The translations under genes and the position numbers were made by a program. Shown here one piece after another: positions 7,027-12,156 of a DNA stretch of 12,156 nt. A model generated the notes under the pieces. That model was not told the DNA's origin. It ran no database searches and saw only the letters and a list, made by a program, of their open reading frames with translations. Each line of letters starts with the position of its first letter. The stretch's first letter is position 1. The stretch is from Colwellia sp. Its GTDB lineage: Bacteria; Pseudomonadota; Gammaproteobacteria; Enterobacterales; Alteromonadaceae. The stretch is from the NCBI GenBank assembly GCA_003521815.1, contig DPHE01000051.1, positions 1-12,156 of the forward strand, written 5' to 3'.

Positions 7027-10000
7027 ATGGGAAAACGTACTGATTTAAAAAGTATCTTGATCTTAGGTGCAGGTCCAATCGTTATTGGCCAAGCCTGTGA
7101 GTTTGATTATTCTGGCGCGCAAGCGTGTAAAGCACTTCGTGAAGAAGGTTACCGAGTTATCTTAGTTAACTCTAACCCGGCAACGATAATGACAGACCCT
7201 GATATGGCCGATGCAACTTATATCGAACCAATTCACTGGGAAGTTGTTCGTAATATTATTGAAAAAGAACGTCCTTGTGCTGTTCTACCTACTATGGGTG
7301 GTCAAACCGCATTAAACTGTGCTTTAGAACTCGAAGCCAAAGGCGTACTAAAAGAATTTAACGTTGAAATGATTGGTGCTACTGCTGATGCAATCGATAA
7401 AGCAGAAAACCGCAATCGTTTTGACAAGGCAATGAAAAACATTGGCTTAGACTGTCCACGTGCTGAAATCGTTCACACGATTGAAGAAGCACACGCAGCA
7501 AGTAAAGTATTAGGTTTTCCTTGTATTATTCGCCCTTCATTTACAATGGGTGGTACTGGCGGCGGTATCGCATATAACATCGAAGAATTCGATGAAATTT
7601 GTACTCGCGGTTTAGATCTTTCTCCGACTTCAGAGCTACTAATCGATGAATCATTAATCGGTTGGAAAGAGTATGAAATGGAAGTGGTTCGCGACAAAAA
7701 TGATAACTGTATCATTATTTGTGCGATTGAAAACATTGATCCGATGGGCATTCACACGGGTGACTCAATCACGGTTGCTCCTGCGCAAACGTTAACGGAT
7801 AAAGAATATCAAATCATGCGTAACGCTTCTTTAGCGGTATTACGTGAGATTGGTGTTGAAACAGGTGGTTCAAACGTACAGTTTGGTATCTGTCCTGAAA
7901 CTGGTCGCATGGTTATCATCGAGATGAACCCACGCGTATCTCGTTCATCAGCATTAGCGTCTAAAGCAACAGGTTTCCCAATTGCTAAGATCGCGGCTAA
8001 GTTAGCAGTAGGTTACACGCTTGATGAATTATCAAATGATATTACTGGCGGTAAAACACCAGCATCGTTTGAACCGACAATTGATTACGTTGTAACTAAG
8101 ATCCCACGTTTTAACTTTGAAAAATTTGCTGGCTCAGAAGACAGATTAACAACGCAAATGAAATCTGTTGGTGAAGTAATGGCTATAGGCCGTAACCAAC
8201 AAGAGTCTTTGCAAAAAGCATTACGCGGCTTAGAAGTGGGCGTAAATGGTTTTGATTCAATTGTTGATGTTACTCAGCCGGGTGCTAAAACCAAAATAAT
8301 GCATGAGCTTCAAGAAGCAGGTGCTGATCGTATCTGGTATGTAGCTGATGCGTTCCGTTTAGGTTTAACGATTGAAGATGTTTATAGAACAACAATGATT
8401 GATCGTTGGTTCTTAGTACAAATCGAAGACATTGTGTTAGAAGAAGTAAAAGTGAGCGAAGGAGGGTTAAAAATATTAAACCCTGAATACTTACGACAAC
8501 TTAAACGTAAAGGTTTTGCCGATTCTCGTTTAGCTGCTCTTATTGGTGTGTCTGAAGCTGAAGTACGTAAAAAACGTCATAACGCAGATATTTTCCCAGT
8601 GTACAAACGTGTTGATACCTGTGCTGCGGAGTTTAGCTCTGATACGGCTTATATGTATTCAACTTACGATGAAGAATGTGAATCAAATCCTACCGACAAA
8701 GAATCAATTATGATTTTAGGTGGTGGCCCTAACCGTATTGGTCAAGGTATTGAATTTGATTACTGTTGTGTTCATGCGGCATTAGCCCTACGTGAAGATG
8801 GTTATGAAACGATCATGGTTAACTGTAACCCTGAAACTGTTTCTACCGATTATGATACGTCAGACCGTTTATATTTCGAATCAATTACCTTTGAAGATGT
8901 ACTTGAAATTGTTCGTATTGAAAAACCTAAAGGCGTAATTGTGCAATACGGTGGTCAAACACCACTTAAATTAGCACGTGCGTTAGAAGCGGCTGGTGTA
9001 CCTATTATTGGTACTTCCCCTGACGCTATTGACAGAGCTGAAGATAGAGAACGTTTCCAACAAGCAGTTGAACGCTTAGGTTTATTACAACCAGAAAATG
9101 CCACCGTAACCTCAATAGAAGAAGCGATGGCTAAAGCTGAAGGTATTGGCTTCCCGTTAGTTGTACGTCCATCTTATGTATTGGGTGGCCGAGCGATGGA
9201 AATCGTTTATGATTTAGACGACTTACGTCGTTACATGACAGAAGCAGTAAGTGTGTCTAATGATTCGCCAGTATTACTTGATCATTTCCTTGATGATGCG
9301 ATTGAAGTGGATATTGACGTTGTCTGTGATGGTACCGATGTCGTTATTGGCGGCATTATGCAGCACATTGAACAAGCTGGTGTTCACTCAGGTGATAGTG
9401 CTTGTTCATTACCAGCATACAGCTTAAGCCAAGAAATCCAAGATGTTATGCGTAAGCAAGTAACAGACTTAGCGTTTGAGCTAGGTGTTATTGGCTTAAT
9501 GAATACGCAAATGGCAGTTAAAGACAATGAAGTTTACTTAATTGAAGTAAACCCACGTGCTGCACGTACTATTCCGTTTGTTTCAAAAGCAACGTCAGTA
9601 CCACTTGCTAAAGTAGGTGCGCGTGTTATGGCTGGTAAGTCATTGAAAGAGCAGGGCATTACCAAGGAAGTTATTCCGAAGTATTTCTCTGTTAAAGAAG
9701 TGGTTATTCCATTTAATAAATTCCATGGTAGTGATCCTTTAGTTGGCCCAGAGATGCGTTCAACAGGTGAAGTAATGGGGGTAGGTGATACGTTCGAAGA
9801 AGCTTATGCTAAAGCCAACCTAGGTGCTGGTGTATCTGTTCCTAAAACAGGTCGTGCCTTGATTTCTGTTCGTGACAGCGATAAAGTTCGCGTACTAGAA
9901 TTAGCTAAAATCATGGTTGATTTAGGTTATGATCTTGATGCGACTCACGGTACTGAAGTGATTTTACGTGAAGCAGGTGTTCCGGTTCGACGTGTTAATA

Positions 10001-10242
10001 AAGTACATGAAGGTCGTCCACATATTCTTGATAGAATCAAAAACAGTGAATACAGCTACATTATTAATACGACAGAAGGCCGTAAAGCTATTGAAGATTC
10101 TAAAGTATTACGTGGTGGTGCATTACGTTATAAAGTTGCCTATACTACTACATTAAATGCTGCATTTGCGACTTGCATGGCTCATGCTGCTGATGAAATG
10201 AGTACGGTGCGTTCAGTGCAAGAATTGCACAACACGTTGTAA
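7027..10242 (+). CDS. carB: Carbamoyl-phosphate synthase large subunit
   Basis: CarB makes carbamoyl phosphate from bicarbonate, two ATP and ammonia delivered by CarA. At 1071 residues it is nearly identical in length to E. coli CarB (1073). Two homologous ATP-grasp halves are visible: the carboxyphosphate half opens with SILILGAGPIVIGQACEFDY and includes SFTMGGTGGG and EMNPRVSRSSALASKATG; the carbamoyl phosphate half opens near 560 with IMILGGGPNRIGQGIEFDY and includes SYVLGGRAMEIVYD and EVNPRAARTIPFVSKAT. Between them is the oligomerisation region. The C-terminal MGS-like allosteric domain (about 935-1071) keeps DATHGT (971-976), NKVHEGRPHI with Lys992, and the TTT at 1040-1042, the positions that in E. 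coli serve UMP/IMP and ornithine control. The purine-rich stretch before the ATG serves as ribosome site. No frame break is seen. Confidence 0.99.
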   Translation: MGKRTDLKSILILGAGPIVIGQACEFDYSGAQACKALREEGYRVILVNSNPATIMTDPDMADATYIEPIHWEVVRNIIEKERPCAVLPTMGGQTALNCALELEAKGVLKEFNVEMIGATADAIDKAENRNRFDKAMKNIGLDCPRAEIVHTIEEAHAASKVLGFPCIIRPSFTMGGTGGGIAYNIEEFDEICTRGLDLSPTSELLIDESLIGWKEYEMEVVRDKNDNCIIICAIENIDPMGIHTGDSITVAPAQTLTDKEYQIMRNASLAVLREIGVETGGSNVQFGICPETGRMVIIEMNPRVSRSSALASKATGFPIAKIAAKLAVGYTLDELSNDITGGKTPASFEPTIDYVVTKIPRFNFEKFAGSEDRLTTQMKSVGEVMAIGRNQQESLQKALRGLEVGVNGFDSIVDVTQPGAKTKIMHELQEAGADRIWYVADAFRLGLTIEDVYRTTMIDRWFLVQIEDIVLEEVKVSEGGLKILNPEYLRQLKRKGFADSRLAALIGVSEAEVRKKRHNADIFPVYKRVDTCAAEFSSDTAYMYSTYDEECESNPTDKESIMILGGGPNRIGQGIEFDYCCVHAALALREDGYETIMVNCNPETVSTDYDTSDRLYFESITFEDVLEIVRIEKPKGVIVQYGGQTPLKLARALEAAGVPIIGTSPDAIDRAEDRERFQQAVERLGLLQPENATVTSIEEAMAKAEGIGFPLVVRPSYVLGGRAMEIVYDLDDLRRYMTEAVSVSNDSPVLLDHFLDDAIEVDIDVVCDGTDVVIGGIMQHIEQAGVHSGDSACSLPAYSLSQEIQDVMRKQVTDLAFELGVIGLMNTQMAVKDNEVYLIEVNPRAARTIPFVSKATSVPLAKVGARVMAGKSLKEQGITKEVIPKYFSVKEVVIPFNKFHGSDPLVGPEMRSTGEVMGVGDTFEEAYAKANLGAGVSVPKTGRALISVRDSDKVRVLELAKIMVDLGYDLDATHGTEVILREAGVPVRRVNKVHEGRPHILDRIKNSEYSYIINTTEGRKAIEDSKVLRGGALRYKVAYTTTLNAAFATCMAHAADEMSTVRSVQELHNTL

Positions 10243-10251
10243 ACTTGGTGA

Positions 10252-10288
10252 ATAAGGCTTTAATTCCGGAGTGAATTTATAGCCTTAT
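10252..10288 (+). other. Two-part hairpin just after carB
   Basis: ATAAGGCT (10252-10259) pairs with AGCCTTAT (10281-10288), and inside it AATTC (10262-10266) pairs with GAATT (10273-10277). It begins ten bases after the carB stop. No T-run follows directly, so it is more likely a 3'-end structure protecting the carAB message, or part of the greA leader, than a terminator. Confidence 0.5.
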
Positions 10289-10301
10289 CTGCGATATTTT
10301 A

Positions 10302-10349
10302 AAAGGTGGTTTTCCCTATCTATAGATAGGTTAACCGCCTTTATTGTTA
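10302..10349 (+). terminator. Long hairpin between carB and greA, probable terminator
   Basis: AAAGGTGGTT (10302-10311) pairs with AACCGCCTTT (10333-10342) with one G-U pair, and the apex is a perfect 16-base palindrome, CCTATCTATAGATAGG (10315-10330). The T-rich TTTATTGTT follows. It would end carAB transcription, possibly only in part, 17-24 bases before greA. It could equally be a control structure in a greA leader. Confidence 0.65.
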
Positions 10350-10365
10350 GAATAAGAAGAGTAAA

Positions 10366-10842
10366 ATGATTAAATACCCAATGACCCTTCGGGGTGCTGA
10401 ACTTCTAAAAGAAGAGCTTAGAGTGTTAAAGATGGAGAAACGTCCACGTATTGTCAAAGACATTGCTACAGCACGTGAACATGGTGATTTAAAAGAAAAT
10501 GCCGAGTATCATGCTGCTAAAGAAGAACAAGGCTTTTGCGAAGGACGTATTCAAGACATTGAAGGTAGATTATGTAATGCACAAGTTATTGATATAACAG
10601 CCATACCAAATCATGGCAAAGTTATCTTTGGTACTACAGTGAAGTTACTAAATATTGATAGTGATGTTGAAGTGACTTACCAAATTGTTGGCGATGATGA
10701 AGCGGACTTTAAAACGGGTCGAATTTCATTACACTCTCCTATTGCTCGTGGTTTAATCGGCAAAGAAGTTGATACTGAAATTGATATCACTACACCCGGT
10801 GGTGTTGTTGAATATGAAATTATCTCAGTAGAGCATATCTAA
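10366..10842 (+). CDS. greA: Transcription elongation factor GreA
   Basis: GreA enters the secondary channel of RNA polymerase and stimulates cleavage of backtracked RNA. The 158 residues equal the E. coli length. The N-terminal coiled coil (about 1-75) contains the family signature REHGDLKENAEYHAA, with the acidic tip residues Asp41 and Glu44 that coordinate the catalytic metal. The C-terminal FKBP-like domain (about 80-158) contains VIFGTTV, IVGDDEADF and SPIARGLIGKE. A purine-rich AGAAGAG precedes the ATG. It follows carB on the same strand across a hairpin-rich gap of 123 bases, an order known from other gammaproteobacteria. A strong terminator follows. Confidence 0.98.
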   Translation: MIKYPMTLRGAELLKEELRVLKMEKRPRIVKDIATAREHGDLKENAEYHAAKEEQGFCEGRIQDIEGRLCNAQVIDITAIPNHGKVIFGTTVKLLNIDSDVEVTYQIVGDDEADFKTGRISLHSPIARGLIGKEVDTEIDITTPGGVVEYEIISVEHI

Positions 10843-10895
10843 CGTTGCGCCTTTTGGGTTAAACGTATCAACAATAATTGGTATAACTAGATCAT

Positions 10896-10934
10896 AAAAA
10901 ACCCTCAACTCCTTAAGGACTTGAGGGTTTTTTT
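10896..10934. terminator. Bidirectional terminator between greA and the sulA-like gene
   Basis: AAAAAACCCTCAA (10896-10908) pairs perfectly with TTGAGGGTTTTTT (10921-10933). The interior adds TCC/GGA around a TTAA loop. A-runs on the left and T-runs on the right make it work in both directions, as expected between convergent genes. Confidence 0.94.
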
Positions 10935-10985
10935 ATTAAAATTTCGACAAATATATTCCTACGCCACTGCACGCGTTTTATTATG

Positions 10986-11456
10986 TTAATGCATAACTTG
11001 TGCTTCAATTAAAGCGCTGTTGCCTAATGCCGTATTTTTAAGTAAAAAACACCGTGTTTCTCCTTGTTTAGCAGAGCTTTCTAATTGTGCTATTTCTTTT
11101 GTCGCAAATGAACTATTTGACACAATGACGGCTGAGCAATTACCTTTAGTTAATACTGATTCAATATGTGCTAATTCTACTCTTAAATTGCTTTTAAGAG
11201 AGTTCTTGTAATTAACCATTAATATCTTTGAAACATCAATGTCATGTGTCTGAGCAAGTTGTTCAATTGAAATTTCTTCAGGGTTGATAAATAGAACCCA
11301 TTTTTTTTGTTGTTTATGTTGCAGGCATATATGGGCATACTGGCTAGACAACTCTAAATTATTATTGACATCAGTAATTTGTAACCAGTTAACCTTAGTA
11401 CTGATGTTTGTTGAGTTATTGATTATATTGATATTATTTAGGCTAATCATTGTCAT
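10986..11456 (-). CDS. sulA: SulA-like SOS cell-division inhibitor
   Basis: The predicted protein has 156 residues (E. coli SulA has 169). SulA binds FtsZ and blocks Z-ring assembly while DNA is damaged. The N-terminal 50 residues are divergent and Asn-rich. From KKWVLFINPEE (about 51) on, it follows the SulA pattern: a basic-aromatic strand with Pro, then SKILMVNYKN, then VLTKGNCSAVIVSN, then an acidic helix ending in a CFLLKN strand. It ends in Met-His; E. coli SulA also ends in His, within the tail recognised by Lon protease. A near-consensus LexA box lies 42 bases upstream, independent support for an SOS role. ATGs at 11456 and 11450 are both possible starts; AAAAGG sits 3 or 9 bases ahead, so the second may be preferred. 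It converges with greA across a terminator. The alternative is a RecA/SulA-superfamily protein of other function. It contains no membrane segment. Confidence 0.75.
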   Translation of the reverse strand: MTMISLNNINIINNSTNISTKVNWLQITDVNNNLELSSQYAHICLQHKQQKKWVLFINPEEISIEQLAQTHDIDVSKILMVNYKNSLKSNLRVELAHIESVLTKGNCSAVIVSNSSFATKEIAQLESSAKQGETRCFLLKNTALGNSALIEAQVMH

Positions 11457-11497
11457 ACACCTTTTGATTACTATGCGAGTTGATTTAAACAGGTATG

Positions 11498-11513
11498 CTG
11501 TATGTATGTACAG
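11498..11513 (-). promoter_or_regulatory. LexA (SOS) box controlling the sulA-like gene
   Basis: CTGTATGTATGTACAG has the invariant CTGT-8-ACAG frame of the gammaproteobacterial LexA site, with an alternating T/A core. A larger perfect inverted repeat flanks it (AACAGGTAT at 11489-11497, ATACCTGTT at 11515-11523). On the minus strand, TATACT (11517-11512) is a good -10 overlapping the box, with TTGAAT (11538-11533) as a -35 at 15 bases. LexA bound here would block the promoter. Confidence 0.88.
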
Positions 11514-11590
11514 TATACCTGTTTTGTGTAAGATTCAAGCTCTATTTTTAATTGATGTACAATTAATTATGAAGAAGTTAATAAAGATTG

Positions 11591-11620
11591 TTACAACATT
11601 AGATGACTCTAATGTATAAT
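11591..11620 (+). promoter_or_regulatory. Promoter with operator-like palindrome upstream of the OsmC-family gene
   Basis: TATAAT at 11615-11620 is a perfect -10 box. A weak -35 (TTACAA, 11591-11596) lies 18 bases upstream. The spacer is filled by a perfect 8-bp inverted repeat, ACATTAGA (11596-11603) and TCTAATGT (11608-11615), around TGAC, touching both boxes. This is the usual position of a repressor operator. The cognate regulator is not known from the sequence. Confidence 0.65.
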
Positions 11621-11651
11621 GAAGCAACTAAATTTGTTATGAGCGTATAAT

Positions 11652-12044
11652 ATGAAAATTGAAGTGAATTTACTTGAAGGACAACAGTTAAAAGCCAGTT
11701 TTGGTGATCATGTCATTATCAGTGATCAAAGTGTAGCTGCGGGTGGTAAAGCTGAACAACCAGAGCCTTTTGATTATTTTTTAGCAAGCATGCCACTGTG
11801 TGCCGCTTTTTACATGCGTAAGTTTTGTCAACAACGTGATATAAGTACAGAAGGATTAAGTGTTGTACAAAATAATGAAAACTTGTGTGAAGATGATCAT
11901 TATAAGAAAAAGATTACACTGACTGTTACTCTTCCTAAAGATTTTCCTAAGAAATATAATAAAGCAATACTCGCAGCTGCGAATACTTGTACGGTTAAGA
12001 AAGTTATTCAAGCACTACCTGAGTTTGCTATCAGTATTGTTTAG
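11652..12044 (+). CDS. OsmC/Ohr-family peroxide-defence protein
   Basis: The predicted protein has 130 residues with no signal peptide, so it is cytoplasmic. OsmC/Ohr proteins reduce organic hydroperoxides through a pair of conserved cysteines. Both are present: Cys50 in the helix after PFDYFLASMPLC and Cys113 in NTCTVKK. The GG after QSVAA, the PxPFD(Y/L)FLAS motif, LPKDFPKKYNKAI and the final PEF stretch are typical. The protein is nearer the short OsmC/YhfA-like members than classical Ohr, and an extra Cys59 lies near the first active-site cysteine. The ATG at 11652 has GAG at 11641-11643. A perfect TATAAT with an operator-like palindrome lies 32 bases upstream of the start, so it has its own promoter, divergent from the LexA-controlled gene. 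The exact substrate cannot be told from sequence. Confidence 0.85.
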   Translation: MKIEVNLLEGQQLKASFGDHVIISDQSVAAGGKAEQPEPFDYFLASMPLCAAFYMRKFCQQRDISTEGLSVVQNNENLCEDDHYKKKITLTVTLPKDFPKKYNKAILAAANTCTVKKVIQALPEFAISIV

Positions 12045-12132
12045 TTTATTCGGGTGACGAGAAATTAAAATTAGCATGTTAAGTTATATCTGTATTTCTC
12101 GCTAGCAGGCTTATATAGATTTTGTTATTCTG

Positions 12133-12156
12133 TTTGTTACTTTGTTACTTTGTTAC
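12133..12156. repeat. 8-bp tandem repeat at the window edge
   Basis: There are three perfect copies of TTTGTTAC (12133-12140, 12141-12148, 12149-12156). The array runs into the window end, so its true length is unknown. A degenerate relative, TTTGTTATT, precedes it at 12121. Confidence 0.9.

Noticed and set aside
11327..11339. 13-base match ATATATGGGCATA shared with 5484-5496
   Set aside because: One copy is inside coding sequence, and a 13-base match is expected by chance in an AT-rich 12-kb window.
11284..11619. Plus-strand open frame of 111 codons across the sulA-like promoter
   Set aside because: It runs antisense to the sulA-like gene and through its LexA box and the osmC promoter; cysteine-rich composition and no ribosome site.
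12058..12101. Inverted repeat CGAGAAAT/ATTTCTCG after the OsmC-family gene
   Set aside because: The loop is 28 bases and no T-run follows, so it is not a convincing terminator.
12121..12156. Start of a CRISPR array
   Set aside because: The repeat unit is only 8 bases with no spacers; it is a simple tandem repeat.

Overview
The window looks like chromosomal DNA from a marine gammaproteobacterium of the order Alteromonadales, most like Colwellia or Thalassotalea. This is inferred from the low G+C content, gammaproteobacterial versions of every housekeeping protein, and the gene orders zipA-ligA and dapB-carA-carB-greA. No plasmid, phage or transposase gene is visible, and nothing here is a clear undescribed multi-gene system. 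The unexplained content lies between the genes.

Layout. 1-420 is the C-terminal, FtsZ-binding end of zipA, cut by the window edge. It is followed by ligA (492-2567), the NAD-dependent DNA ligase. Next, on the minus strand, is a decayed NhaC-type Na+/H+ antiporter gene (about 2571-3018) with a frame change, an internal loss and a six-unit hexanucleotide repeat. fklB (3257-3895), an FKBP-type prolyl isomerase, ends in a strong terminator. A repeat-like palindromic stretch then leads into a 143-residue NTF2/SnoaL-like protein (4041-4472), which sits just ahead of dapB (4505-5311).

A 502-base gap between dapB and carA holds a nested inverted-repeat element (about 5336-5496) and, nearer carA, a perfect 16-bp hairpin (5663-5700) that could terminate or attenuate transcription. 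carA (TTG start at 5814) and carB encode the two subunits of carbamoyl-phosphate synthetase. Two further hairpins separate carB from greA (10366-10842). A bidirectional terminator (10896-10934) divides greA from a convergent SulA-like gene.

The right end holds a divergent pair. A sulA-like cell-division inhibitor (minus strand, 10986-11456) has a clear LexA box in front of it. An OsmC-family peroxide-defence gene (11652-12044) has a perfect TATAAT -10 box abutting a perfect operator-like palindrome. The window ends inside an 8-bp tandem repeat.

Functionally, the genes cover division (ZipA, SulA), DNA replication and repair (LigA, SOS control of sulA), lysine and cell-wall precursor synthesis (DapB), carbamoyl phosphate for arginine and pyrimidines (CarAB), transcript cleavage (GreA), protein folding (FklB) and peroxide defence (OsmC).
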